From: Actimicrobium sp035984655
GTDB lineage: Bacteria; Pseudomonadota; Gammaproteobacteria; Burkholderiales; Burkholderiaceae_D
Direction: 5' to 3'
Length of the DNA: 64,000 bases
Assembly: GCF_035984655.1 (NCBI RefSeq)
Contig: NZ_JAXCHT010000001.1
Span: 1 to 64,000, forward strand
The position numbers were made by a program, and so were the translations under genes. This document shows, piece by piece, positions 42,862 to 51,865 of the stretch; the first letter of the stretch is position 1, and every line of letters starts with the position of its first letter. The notes beneath the pieces are model-generated. The model had not been told where the DNA came from. It searched no databases and saw only the letters and a program-made list of their open reading frames with translations.

Positions 42862-43745
42862 GACTGGTGCTTGGTTTGATGTGGTTATTGCACTGGCTGC
42901 CACTGCCCTTGCTCGGCAGACTTGGCGAGGTCACGGGAAGTGTGTTGTTCATCCTGGTGCGAAGCCGCCGTCGCATTACCTTGATTAATTTGCGCCTGTG
43001 TCTTCCGGAGCTGGATGAGGCGCAGCGCCTTCGCATCGCAAAAAAACATTTTCAGGGATATGCACGTGCCGTGCTCGAACGCAGCCTGTTGTGGTGGGCG
43101 TCGGAGGCACGCCTGAAACGCCTGATTGTTGTCGAGCCACGCGTGCCCATGGAGTTAATTCAGGCGGGGCCAACCATCCTTCTATGCCCGCATTTTGTTT
43201 GTCTTGACGTTGCTGGCGTAGCGGTTCTGCTTGAGTCGTCGCTGTGCTCGATCTATACGCGCCAGCAAAACCGGACATTCAATGACGCGCTGCTCAAGGG
43301 GCGCTCGCGCTTTCGTCCGATAAAATTATTTTCGCGCGGGGAGGGGATCAAGCCCATCATGCGCGCAATGCGTGAACCGCTGCCTTTCTTCATGCTGCCG
43401 GATATGGATTTCGGCGCGCGCGACGCCGAATTCGTTCCGTTTTTCGGCGTTTCCGCAGCAACGCTAACCGCTCCCGCACGCATCGCGGCAAGCACCGGTG
43501 CAAAGGTGATCCCCGTTGTCGCCACATTTTTACCCAATTATCGCGGCTGGAAGGTGACCTTCTACCCGGCGTGGGAAAATTATCCCGGAGACGACATTCT
43601 CGAAGCGACCCGGACCATGAATGCGTTCATCGAGGCCCGCGTCCGCGAGACGCCCGACGAATACTTCTGGACTCACAAGAGGTTCAAGACACGCCCCGCA
43701 GGCGAGCCTGGGCTGTATGCGAAGCGCGCCGCAAATGGCGACTGA
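42858..43745 (+). CDS. Second LpxL/HtrB-family acyltransferase
   Basis: A 295-residue paralogue of the preceding gene with the HFVCLD form of the HxxxxD motif, ARIAASTGAKVIPVVATFLP and a C-terminal EYFWTHKRFKTRP block. The GTG start overlaps the upstream stop (GTGA). Two tandem secondary acyltransferases next to metK and dapF are typical of Burkholderiales. They would add two secondary acyl chains to lipid A. Confidence 0.9.
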   Translation: MRLVLGLMWLLHWLPLPLLGRLGEVTGSVLFILVRSRRRITLINLRLCLPELDEAQRLRIAKKHFQGYARAVLERSLLWWASEARLKRLIVVEPRVPMELIQAGPTILLCPHFVCLDVAGVAVLLESSLCSIYTRQQNRTFNDALLKGRSRFRPIKLFSRGEGIKPIMRAMREPLPFFMLPDMDFGARDAEFVPFFGVSAATLTAPARIAASTGAKVIPVVATFLPNYRGWKVTFYPAWENYPGDDILEATRTMNAFIEARVRETPDEYFWTHKRFKTRPAGEPGLYAKRAANGD

Positions 43746-43800
43746 CTTGCCAGGATGAGGCTGTCGCATGGCCATTGTCTGGACAAGCACGATGCCCTTA

Positions 43801-43806
43801 TATAAT
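43801..43806 (+). promoter_or_regulatory. -10 element immediately before dapF
   Basis: A perfect TATAAT ends 6 bp before the dapF ATG. Transcription from it would begin at or near the start codon and give a leaderless message. TTGTCT (43775-43780) and TGGACA (43780-43785) are imperfect -35 candidates. Confidence 0.5.
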
Positions 43807-43812
43807 CGACCA

Positions 43813-44664
43813 ATGAAAATCAAATTCACGAAAATGCAGGGTGCCGGCAATGACTTCGTCGTCATCGATGCCATCCACCAGAAAATCGATCTGTCCTCCG
43901 AGGTGTGTCGCAAAATCGCGGACCGACGGTTTGGTATTGGCGCCGATCAAATCCTGATCGTTGAGCCATCCGATCAGGCGGGCATTGATTTTCGGTACCG
44001 TATCTTCAATGCCGATGGCGGCGAAGTCGAGCAGTGCGGGAACGGCGCGCGCGCATTTGTGCGCTTCGTCACGGAGAAGGGCCTGACCGCAAAGACAGCC
44101 ATTCGCGTTACGACGATGAGCGGCATCATTGAACCGCGCCTTGAAGCCAGTGGTGAGATTACGGTTGATATGGGGCCGCCGGAATTTATGCCAGAGCGTG
44201 TCCCATTCAATGCGGCAGGCCTGATCTCGCTGCCGGAGGCCAATGAATCACTATGGCCACTGCCCCTCGGCGACAGGTCCATTTTCATCTCCGTGGTTTC
44301 GATGGGCAATCCGCACGCGGTGCAAATCGTTCCCAGTGTGGAAGAAGCGAACGTGTCGGTGGATGGCCCTGCGATCGAACACCACCCGCGTTTTCCCAAG
44401 CGCGTGAACGCCGGCTTTATGGAGATCGTTGATCGCCACCACATTCGGCTACGGGTTTTTGAGCGTGGCGCGGGCGAAACCCTTGCGTGTGGCACAGGCT
44501 CCTGCGCGGCAGTGGTCGCAGGCATACGACGCGACCAACTGACGTCGCCAGTTCTGGTCGAGGCGCGCGGGGGCAATTTGACAGTATCCTGGAGCGGAGG
44601 CTCGTCGCACGTCATGCTGACTGGCCCGGCCGTAAGCGTATTCGACGGCGAAATCACGCTGTAG
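43813..44664 (+). CDS. dapF: Diaminopimelate epimerase
   Basis: A 283-residue racemase that converts LL- to meso-diaminopimelate for lysine and peptidoglycan. The two catalytic cysteines are Cys75 (EQCGNGARAF) and Cys226 (LACGTGSCAAV). The start MKIKFTKMQGAGNDF is the family N-terminus; there is no ribosome-binding site because a -10 element lies directly upstream. It converges with the Sel1 gene. Confidence 0.96.
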   Translation: MKIKFTKMQGAGNDFVVIDAIHQKIDLSSEVCRKIADRRFGIGADQILIVEPSDQAGIDFRYRIFNADGGEVEQCGNGARAFVRFVTEKGLTAKTAIRVTTMSGIIEPRLEASGEITVDMGPPEFMPERVPFNAAGLISLPEANESLWPLPLGDRSIFISVVSMGNPHAVQIVPSVEEANVSVDGPAIEHHPRFPKRVNAGFMEIVDRHHIRLRVFERGAGETLACGTGSCAAVVAGIRRDQLTSPVLVEARGGNLTVSWSGGSSHVMLTGPAVSVFDGEITL

Positions 44665-44733
44665 CCGCACTCCCGCCACGATCACACCAGATTGAGATCT
44701 TTCAAGAAGCCTGCTCAAGCCATCTCTGTTGCG

Positions 44734-46314
44734 TCAGTGCTTTAAGAGCCTGCGCAATCGATACAAGCGCTGGCGATAGTTTCCTTCCGGACCCTGTGGG
44801 CCACAATCCACATCCTCAAACAGGCGGACGATTCGTTGCAGCAAATGGCGTTGTTCGTTGGTCTGAATCAGAGTCAATCTACGCCTGCTTCGCGGATGGA
44901 TGTCGCGAATATCAATCAACAGACAGTGCCCGCAATCGGCCGCGCTCACGTTCAGGAGCAGTGTCTCAGCTCGGGTGAGCCCGAAGGCTTCCGCCAGTTC
45001 AAGCCGCGCGACCAGAAGCGGGTATGAATTTGCTTGTTCCCGGGTCAATTTACTGCGCGCTTCGGCGGCCCACCCGACCGGTCCCGCTGGCGCCGACAGC
45101 TTTTGCACAAGTCTTATCGCTTCCGGCTGGTTCTGGGCCGCAGCACGTTGCAACCAATATGCAGCCTCGACATCCCGGATCGGCTCATCCCGGCGCGCGC
45201 GCCATGCCGCCATGCCAAGTTCAAGCTGGGAAATTGCATGCCCTGATTCAGCCGCCTTTTGCACGTAGAAATGTGCATCGGACAGATTGCGCTGCGAAAA
45301 TTCAGCGCGCAGATAAATACGCGAAATTGCATACCAGGCCTCGGACAATCCATGCTCTCCGGCCAAATTCAACCATCGCAATGCCTTTTTATAGTTTGCC
45401 AAGGCACGGACCCCGCTCGTACGCATGCCCGCCGGGTTGAGCCGGGCGAACCACAATCCGAGCGAGAGTGCGGACGGGGTGTCGCCGCCTTCGGCCGCAG
45501 CTTCAAGGAAGCGCTCAAACTCGATGCTGTCGAAGTGGCTACGCGCGGGCATGGTTGCAGCACAGCGCGCCAGCAATGAAACTTCTTCGCTTGAAAGTGC
45601 GCAAGCATTCTCGTCGCTGGAATTTGCCAGACGACGGGTGACGACCTGACGCGCCAACGGAATCGCCCATTGCAGGAAGGTATCGTGATCGCCTGCCTGC
45701 CATGCATGCTCGGCGAGTGCGTGCTGCGCACTTCTGACACCGCCGTCGGCAGCACGTTGTGTCCATTCCATCACGACACGTTCGGTCTGATCAGTGGCTG
45801 ACAGTCTGGACTGCGACGAAAACCCCATCTCGCGGGCAACCAATGCCACCGACTGCCGGCCGGCGCCTGTTTCACGCTCCTGAGATTGATCAATCAGTTG
45901 CGCCATCAACCACTGCGCCTCGCCTATTCCCGCATGCGCAACCGCCTCCAGTGCCAGCCAGGCCTTTCTGCGCAATACGGCGGTCGTGCTGCTGGCCGTC
46001 TGGATCAACACCAGCTTTGCCAGCACCAAACCTGCCTGCAATATCCCGGCGTCGAAGGCACGTTCGTACCATCGACACAGGGAAGCCGGTTGCGCCGATC
46101 GAGCGGCGGCCTCAAATTGAATGTGACTGCCGATTAAAATCCACGCCTCATCCTCATCCTGTTGCGCGGCGCGGTCGAGCCAATAGAGCGCCGTCGGCTC
46201 ACTTTTTGGCAATCCCGCGCCGCCGAACAAATAGCGCTTCCCAAGCGCAAGTTGCGCCGATGCTTCGCCCGCACGTGCGGCGCGGATAACTAACAGTTCT
46301 TCCCGATTGGCCAT
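44734..46314 (-). CDS. Sel1-repeat protein with unusual C-terminal domain
   Basis: A 526-residue protein without a signal peptide. Sel1/TPR-like helical repeats run through most of it, for example GEASAQLALGKRYLFGGAG near the N-terminus, then WTQRAADGGVRSAQHALAE and LNLAGEHGLSEAWYAISRIY. From about residue 430 a different module appears, including LELAEAFGLTRAETLLLN, DCGHCLLIDIRDIHPRSRRR and a basic C-terminus with RQRLYRLRRLLKH. I do not recognise that module. It interrupts the usual dapF-DUF484-xerC order on the opposite strand. Function unknown; a scaffold role is likely for the repeats. Confidence 0.8.
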   Translation of the reverse strand: MANREELLVIRAARAGEASAQLALGKRYLFGGAGLPKSEPTALYWLDRAAQQDEDEAWILIGSHIQFEAAARSAQPASLCRWYERAFDAGILQAGLVLAKLVLIQTASSTTAVLRRKAWLALEAVAHAGIGEAQWLMAQLIDQSQERETGAGRQSVALVAREMGFSSQSRLSATDQTERVVMEWTQRAADGGVRSAQHALAEHAWQAGDHDTFLQWAIPLARQVVTRRLANSSDENACALSSEEVSLLARCAATMPARSHFDSIEFERFLEAAAEGGDTPSALSLGLWFARLNPAGMRTSGVRALANYKKALRWLNLAGEHGLSEAWYAISRIYLRAEFSQRNLSDAHFYVQKAAESGHAISQLELGMAAWRARRDEPIRDVEAAYWLQRAAAQNQPEAIRLVQKLSAPAGPVGWAAEARSKLTREQANSYPLLVARLELAEAFGLTRAETLLLNVSAADCGHCLLIDIRDIHPRSRRRLTLIQTNEQRHLLQRIVRLFEDVDCGPQGPEGNYRQRLYRLRRLLKH

Positions 46315-46758
46315 ATTTTTGAAATTGAGAGTGTTGAATGTTTAGTGCCCAGTGCGAGGATTCATCACGAACAGGCATCAGGCCCTGATCAATATCAACC
46401 TTGTCTAACATCCTTGCATTTACAGATTTTTTAACAACGTTTTTGCAATTTTTTGTCGCTATTTTTTCTGAAGCTTATCACCAAAACTTACAAAAAGAAG
46501 CAAGATTTTCTGTTGCAGAAACACTTTTCCAAGCGATGGCAGATCGATCCCCAGGGAGAACATGTCCCGTCCAGGTGACATAAAAACAACACGAATAAGT
46601 CTGTCGGATCGCGCATCAAAACCACGCGCCCGGGCAGGACAAAACCGTTCACGAAGGGACTGGACCGGGCTTATTGTTCGTCCCATCCGCATCGCGCTTC
46701 CCGATTTTTCGAAGCGGCGGATTCTCAACAAGACATCTACTTTCAAGGAAATCTGGCA
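46315..46758. other. 444-bp AT-rich intergenic region upstream of the porin
   Basis: This stretch between the divergent Sel1 and porin genes is visibly richer in A and T than its surroundings (TTTTTTAACAACGTTTTTGC near 46430). It has short frames but none with coding character. It holds an FNR/CRP-like palindrome (46385-46398) and a stem-loop near the porin start (CGCTTC 46695-46700 with GAAGCG 46711-46716, extended by CCGC/GCGG across a bulge). It probably carries the porin promoter and leader. Confidence 0.6.
46385..46398. promoter_or_regulatory. FNR/ANR-like box
   Basis: CTGATCAATATCAA differs from the consensus TTGAT-N4-ATCAA at one half-site base. It lies 71 bp before the Sel1 start and about 360 bp before the porin start. 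A chance match cannot be excluded. Confidence 0.4.
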
Positions 46759-47757
46759 ATGAAAAACACCCTTATCCCGCTCATTCCATTTGCGGTGGCA
46801 GTAGCGCTAACCGGCACCGCAAAGGCGCAGACCTCGATTACTGCCTATGGCATCGTTGACGCGGGGATAGTGTCCGAGCGCGGCGGCCCGGCAGGGAGCG
46901 TGACCAAACTGACCAGTGGCGTGCAATCCGGTTCACGCCTTGGGTTTCGCGGCACCGAGGATCTCGGCGGCGGACTCTCCGCAAAATTCGTTCTTGAAAC
47001 AGGTATCGCCGTCGATACGGGCGGCTTCAACCAGGGCAATACGGCCTTCGCACGTCAGTCCTATGTCGGCCTGAACGGCAACTTTGGAGCAGTAACCATG
47101 GGGCGCCAATACACGCCGCACTATCTGGTATTGACCACGATTGATCCGTTCGGCACCGGCTTGGCAGGCGATTCGCAGAATCTGGTCGCCAGCCCGACGC
47201 GCATGAACAATACGATCATTTACGCGACCCCAGAGCTGGCCGGATTCTCGGCGGACCTCGCCTATGGCTTCGGGGAGGTTGCCGGCAGTTCGCATGCAAA
47301 TCGACAAATTGGTACTTCGTTCGGCTACGCAGCAGGACCGTTGTACGTGCGCCTTGGACATCACCGGAGCGAAGACGCGATCGCGTCGGGCACGGCAAAA
47401 AACACCATTGTCGGAGCAACCTATGATTTCAAGGTCGTCAAAGCCAGCTTTGCCTATAACCGCAACACCGGCTTCTCCACGATCGACAGCCGCGACTGGC
47501 TGGCGGGCGTCAGTGTGCCATTCGGCCCGAGCACGGTGATGGCGTCTTACATACGCAAGGATGACAAGTCCGCCGCCAATCAGGACGCGCATCAGCTGGC
47601 AATCGGTTACACCTATGCGCTATCGAAGCGCACCAACTTCTACACGTCGTACGCTCGAATCGACAATAAAAACGGCGCCGCCTTTACTGTCGGAAGTGCT
47701 ATCGAGACCGGGTCGGGCGACAAGGCGTTCAACCTCGGCGTGCGTCACGTGTTCTAG
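46759..47757 (+). CDS. Outer-membrane porin (Gram-negative porin family)
   Basis: A 332-residue beta-barrel porin with a signal peptide (PFAVAVALTGTAKAQ) and the mature start TSITAYGIVDAGI, which is the hallmark of betaproteobacterial trimeric porins. It also shows SGSRLGFRGTEDLGGGL, RQSYVGLNGNFGAVTMGRQ and a C-terminal Phe (GVRHVF) for barrel assembly. An AAGGAAATCTGGCA ribosome-binding site precedes the ATG. It is followed by a terminator, so it is likely monocistronic. Confidence 0.95.
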   Translation: MKNTLIPLIPFAVAVALTGTAKAQTSITAYGIVDAGIVSERGGPAGSVTKLTSGVQSGSRLGFRGTEDLGGGLSAKFVLETGIAVDTGGFNQGNTAFARQSYVGLNGNFGAVTMGRQYTPHYLVLTTIDPFGTGLAGDSQNLVASPTRMNNTIIYATPELAGFSADLAYGFGEVAGSSHANRQIGTSFGYAAGPLYVRLGHHRSEDAIASGTAKNTIVGATYDFKVVKASFAYNRNTGFSTIDSRDWLAGVSVPFGPSTVMASYIRKDDKSAANQDAHQLAIGYTYALSKRTNFYTSYARIDNKNGAAFTVGSAIETGSGDKAFNLGVRHVF

Positions 47758-47783
47758 ACTTTTCCCTGCCCCCGGATGGACGA

Positions 47784-47819
47784 ACACTGCGGAGAAAATT
47801 GCCGCCGCAGTGTCTTTAA
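47784..47819 (+). terminator. Terminator after the porin gene
   Basis: ACACTGCGG (47784-47792) pairs with CCGCAGTGT (47805-47813), a 9-bp perfect stem, followed by CTTTAA. Confidence 0.75.
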
Positions 47820-47918
47820 TCCAAAGAATGACCGCCTTTGTCGGGTAATATTCATCTCCACGCAATGGACGCCGGCTTCACACAAAGCCGGAAACATTTG
47901 CAATCCTGTGATTTATCA

Positions 47919-48605
47919 ATGAACGCGACCTTACCCATGACACGCACACTCGATTCCAGCGCGATCGCGCAATACCTTGCAGACACGCCAAAGTTTTTTG
48001 AAGAGCATGCTGAACTGCTTGGCAAGATCAAACTAAGCAGCGCATTGGGCGGGCGCACATTGTCGTTGCAGGAACGCCAAATGGAAGTCCTGCGACACAA
48101 GGTCAATGCGCTGGAAATGCGACTTGCAGACTTGATGCGACTGGCCCAGGAAAACCATTCCATTGCGGATAAGTTTCAGGAATGGACGCGGTCCTTGCTG
48201 TTGGGCAGGAACGACGTCGACTTGCCGCACGTGCTGGTCGACGGAATGAAGAAATTCTTCGCCGTGCCCAACGCGACGTTACGGATGTGGAACGTCGCAC
48301 CCGATTTTTCTCATACATGGTTTGCCGCACCGGTATCCGACGATGCACGCCTGTTTGCTTGCGGCCTCGATGCGCCATTTTGCGGCAGAAATGACGACTT
48401 TGAAGCCGCATCCTGGCTCGACGATCCAACGCATGTGCAGTCGATTGCAATGCTATCGCTACGGGTGCCTGGCGCCACCGGGGTGTTCGGCATGCTGGTG
48501 CTTGGCTCACCCGACCCCGAGCGTTTTCGGCCCGACATGGCAACGGATTTTCTGGCCAATATTGGACAGACCTCCAGCGCAGCGCTGACTTGTCTGCTAG
48601 CATAA
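47919..48605 (+). CDS. DUF484 family protein
   Basis: A 228-residue protein of the DUF484 family: an N-terminal helical part (IAQYLADTPKFFEEHAELL, then LSLQERQMEVLRHKVNALE) and a GAF-like C-terminal domain (GVFGMLVLGSPDPERFRPDM). It is usually encoded just upstream of xerC, as here (15 bp gap). Two ATGs (47919, 47937) are possible starts. Role unknown. Confidence 0.88.
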   Translation: MNATLPMTRTLDSSAIAQYLADTPKFFEEHAELLGKIKLSSALGGRTLSLQERQMEVLRHKVNALEMRLADLMRLAQENHSIADKFQEWTRSLLLGRNDVDLPHVLVDGMKKFFAVPNATLRMWNVAPDFSHTWFAAPVSDDARLFACGLDAPFCGRNDDFEAASWLDDPTHVQSIAMLSLRVPGATGVFGMLVLGSPDPERFRPDMATDFLANIGQTSSAALTCLLA

Positions 48606-48620
48606 TCCGGGATTACTTCC

Positions 48621-49571
48621 GTGACGCCGAATGAGCAGGACTGCCATATTGACGCGTATCTTGCCCAGTTAGGCAATCTGCGACACCTCTCGACAGCGAC
48701 TATTGGCAGTTACCGTCGCGACCTGCAGGACCTCGCAAAATTTGCTGCAGCACTCGACCCGACGCCCCGGCTCGCCGAATTGACACACCTTCAGCTGCGG
48801 CGTTTCGCGTCACAAATGCATTCCCGCGACCTCAATCCCCGGTCAATTGCGCGCAAGTTATCTGCATGGCGCGGCTTTTTTGGCTGGCTCGGCGAGCACG
48901 CAGTCATTACCAGCAATCCCGTCGCCGGCATCAAGGCCCCAAAGCAAGGCAAGCCATTGCCGAAAGCTTTATCGACAGACGATGCGGTGCGTCTGGTTAC
49001 CCAAACCACGAGCGACACCCTCGACGACTCGCCGCGACTCGCTTGCGATCGCGCCATGTTTGAGCTGCTGTACTCAAGTGGACTGCGCGTTTCCGAGATG
49101 ACCAGCCTCGACGTGCGCTACGCGAAGACCGCAAGTCATGTCTCGACAGGATGGGTTGACCTCGATGCGGGCGAGGTCACGGTTACCGGCAAGGGAAACA
49201 AGATGCGCACCGTACCGGTGGGGCAAGCTGCAGTTGCAGCATTACGGGACTGGATCGCGGTGCGCCTGTCGCTGCAGCCCGCGGACCCGCACGCCTTGTT
49301 CCTGAGCGCACGCGGTACCAGGATCTCGGTGCGGCTGGTCCAGCTGCGCCTGAAAGCCCGCGCGCTGCTGATCGGCATCCCCTCAAACGTTCATCCTCAT
49401 GTGCTGCGTCATTCATTCGCATCGCATGTCCTGCAATCATCCGGCGATTTGCGCGCGGTGCAGGAAATGCTTGGCCATGCATCGATCACCTCTACCCAAA
49501 TCTACACCTCGCTCGATTTTCAACGCCTGGCGCAGGTGTATGACGCGGCCCATCCCCGCGCAAAAAAATAG
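48621..49571 (+). CDS. xerC: Tyrosine recombinase XerC
   Basis: A 316-residue recombinase that with XerD resolves chromosome dimers at dif. Catalytic residues Arg156 (SGLRVSEM), Lys191 (GKGNKMRT), His260 and Arg263 (HPHVLRHSFASH), His286 (GHASI) and Tyr295 (TQIYT) are all present, with the SAM-like N-terminal core-binding domain (STATIGSYRRDLQDLAKF). The start is GTG. The DUF484-xerC order supports XerC over a mobile-element integrase. Confidence 0.95.
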   Translation: MTPNEQDCHIDAYLAQLGNLRHLSTATIGSYRRDLQDLAKFAAALDPTPRLAELTHLQLRRFASQMHSRDLNPRSIARKLSAWRGFFGWLGEHAVITSNPVAGIKAPKQGKPLPKALSTDDAVRLVTQTTSDTLDDSPRLACDRAMFELLYSSGLRVSEMTSLDVRYAKTASHVSTGWVDLDAGEVTVTGKGNKMRTVPVGQAAVAALRDWIAVRLSLQPADPHALFLSARGTRISVRLVQLRLKARALLIGIPSNVHPHVLRHSFASHVLQSSGDLRAVQEMLGHASITSTQIYTSLDFQRLAQVYDAAHPRAKK

Positions 49572-49668
49572 CCGCCGCGTCCAGCCATTGAAGAAAGACG
49601 AATCACCTCAACCTACAGCGCTACTTCACTGGGCAACTTCACTTCACAATGTCACCACACGATCCAAC

Positions 49669-50697
49669 ATGGCACGCATTCCAACCACTATCCTGACTGG
49701 CTTCCTTGGAGCTGGAAAAACCACTCTGCTCAACAGAATTCTTCAAGAGCCCCATGGTTTTCGCATCGCCGTCATTGAAAATGAATTCGGCCCGGAAAAT
49801 ATCGATAACGAAATTCTGGTGCAGGACAGTACCGAACAAATCATTGAAATGAACAACGGCTGCATTTGTTGCAGCGTCCGTGGCGATCTGATCGTTGGCC
49901 TGACCGAGCTTGCCCGCCGTCGCGATGCCGGAGAGATCGTGTTCGACCATCTGGTCATTGAGACCACTGGCCTGGCGAACCCTGGCCCGGTGGCACAAAC
50001 TTTCTTTGTCGACGATGCAGTTGCCAGCCACTACGTTTTGGATGCGGTCATTACCGTGGTCGACGCCAAGCACGCCATGCAGCAGCTCGATGCCCATGAG
50101 GTGGCACAACGTCAGGTTGGATTTGCCGATCGCATACTGATCTCGAAGATCGACCTGATTTCCGAGCTGGAGCGGCTCGCTCTGACGTCCCGAATCAAAC
50201 GCATCAACCCGCGCGCCGCCATTGGCGACGTGGCATTCGGCAAGGCGCCAATTGCTGAAATCCTCGATATTCGCGGATTTCACCTCAACGACAAACTCGA
50301 CATTGACCCCGCCTTTCTGCAGGCAGACGAGGCGGAACCGCACGGCCATGAATGTCCGCCAGGCCATGCCAGCCATGATCATCACCATTCGCACCACGAT
50401 GACGACATCAAGGCATTTGTATTCAGGAGCGGGCGCAGTTTTGACACCGCCCGTCTCGATGACTTCCTCGGCGGGATCGTCCAGGTGTATGGACCACGCA
50501 TGTTGCGGTACAAGGGCGTCATCGCAATGGACGGCGCCGAGCGCAAGGTGGTCTTCCAGGGTGTTCACCAAATGATGGGCAGCGACATTGGTGCAAGGTG
50601 GGGCGCCGACGAAAAGCGCGAAAGCAAATTGGTATTTATTGGCTCGAATTTACCCGAGGACATTTTTATTCGCGGCCTCGAACAATGTTTGGTATAA
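49669..50697 (+). CDS. CobW/COG0523 GTPase, metal chaperone-like
   Basis: A 342-residue G3E GTPase. The Walker A motif is GFLGAGKTT (11-19), and the metal-binding CxCC motif is Cys65, Cys67, Cys68 (GCICCSV). A His-rich insert at about 225-246 (HGHECPPGHASHDHHHSHH) should bind zinc or a similar metal. The C-terminal CobW domain is complete. The ATG at 49669 begins the canonical ARIPTTILTGF; a frame running back into xerC is not coding. It lies upstream of dksA, a pairing seen in zinc-linked loci. Confidence 0.93.
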   Translation: MARIPTTILTGFLGAGKTTLLNRILQEPHGFRIAVIENEFGPENIDNEILVQDSTEQIIEMNNGCICCSVRGDLIVGLTELARRRDAGEIVFDHLVIETTGLANPGPVAQTFFVDDAVASHYVLDAVITVVDAKHAMQQLDAHEVAQRQVGFADRILISKIDLISELERLALTSRIKRINPRAAIGDVAFGKAPIAEILDIRGFHLNDKLDIDPAFLQADEAEPHGHECPPGHASHDHHHSHHDDDIKAFVFRSGRSFDTARLDDFLGGIVQVYGPRMLRYKGVIAMDGAERKVVFQGVHQMMGSDIGARWGADEKRESKLVFIGSNLPEDIFIRGLEQCLV

Positions 50698-50810
50698 ACT
50701 ACGTGTGGAAAATTTAGGCCAAAGCTAGCATATTTGCCATCATTAGCCGGGCAGTGGCGCTGTAAAAGCCGTTTGAAGCAATGCGTCGGCATTCTTTCAG
50801 GACAAGGGCC

Positions 50811-51656
50811 ATGAACGCAACCGTTACGAAATCCGCGAAAAAGGCTAAAGCTGAAACTCCGGCTGTAAAATCAGGCTCCAAGACATCGCATGCCGCGCCG
50901 GTCGCGGCAGGGTCTGAGAATGCATCGGGCGAATGTGTCGCCAGGCTGGAGAAACAAGCAGTTGGCAGGAACCAAAAAAGTCTGGGGGACGTGTACAGCA
51001 CCGCGCCGGATTCCAGACCAAGCAGCGCCAGCGGTACGAAGACTGGCGGAAAACCCGGCACCGGCGCGAAATGCGCAAGCACGCCACCGTCCGCCGCCAG
51101 TCCCAAAGCACCACGAACCCGCACATCACTGAGCAGCAACAACGCCAGTGGCGGATTTGAGGATAAAATTCATCGCACTGCAGTCTCGAAAGTAATCGAA
51201 GTGGCAACTAAAACACCGAAAACCAACACATCTGTGCCTGCTGACGGAGCAATCTTGACCGAAGCCCAGCTTCTCAAGATGTCCGAGAAGGACTACATGA
51301 ACGAGGCGCAACTGGCTTTTTTCAAAGCCCGTTTGCAGCAACTTGAAAAAGATCTGCTGAAAAATGCTGGCGAAACCACTGAGCATTTGCGTGAAACAGT
51401 ACTGGTCCCGGATCCCGCCGATCGCGCAACCATCGAAGAAGAACATGCGCTTGAACTGCGTACCCGCGACCGTGAACGCAAGTTGCTCAAGAAAGTACAA
51501 CAGTCGATTGCGAGCATCGATGGCGGTGAGTATGGCTGGTGCGAAGAAACCGGTGAACCGATCGGCATTCCCCGTTTGTTGGCACGACCAACTGCAACGC
51601 TGTCGCTGGAAGCCCAGCAACGACGCGAATTGAAACAAAAGTTGTACGGCGACTGA
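50811..51656 (+). CDS. dksA: RNA polymerase-binding protein DksA with long N-terminal extension
   Basis: A 281-residue version of the ppGpp co-factor DksA, which binds the RNA polymerase secondary channel. The last 151 residues are a complete DksA: coiled coil with the tip DPADRATIEEEHALE, then a C-terminal globule. The zinc finger is reduced to one Cys (GWCEETGEPIGIPRLLARPTA), the usual form in Burkholderiales. The first 130 residues are low-complexity and rich in Lys, Ser, Ala and Thr. ATG 50811 is preceded by AGGACAAGGGCC, supporting the long form. A GTG at 51201 would give a canonical 151-residue protein, but its ribosome-binding site is poor. Confidence 0.9.
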   Translation: MNATVTKSAKKAKAETPAVKSGSKTSHAAPVAAGSENASGECVARLEKQAVGRNQKSLGDVYSTAPDSRPSSASGTKTGGKPGTGAKCASTPPSAASPKAPRTRTSLSSNNASGGFEDKIHRTAVSKVIEVATKTPKTNTSVPADGAILTEAQLLKMSEKDYMNEAQLAFFKARLQQLEKDLLKNAGETTEHLRETVLVPDPADRATIEEEHALELRTRDRERKLLKKVQQSIASIDGGEYGWCEETGEPIGIPRLLARPTATLSLEAQQRRELKQKLYGD

Positions 51657-51746
51657 ACCGGCTTACGGTAGGGCATGTCATAGCGCTGGACTGACAAGCG
51701 CCATTTGAACCAGGCGCCACGCCATGCCGATGCGAAGTTTGGGCGA

Positions 51747-51778
51747 CACGCAGGGGCGATAAAATAAATGCCTGCGTG
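51747..51778. terminator. Stem-loop between dksA and the STAS gene
   Basis: CACGCAGG (51747-51754) pairs with CCTGCGTG (51771-51778) around an AT-rich loop. No T-run follows on the + strand, so it may be a weak terminator or a regulatory leader element. Confidence 0.35.
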
Positions 51779-51865
51779 CAATGTGATATCGTGGCCGAGA
51801 CAGGCTGCTGGATATGTGTTCAGCATTCGCTGATCACAGCCTGGCATTCAACTTTCAGGAAAACC

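Noticed and set aside
48621..49571. XerC-like recombinase as evidence of a mobile element
   Set aside because: It follows DUF484 in the conserved housekeeping order and has the XerC motif set; no element boundaries are seen.
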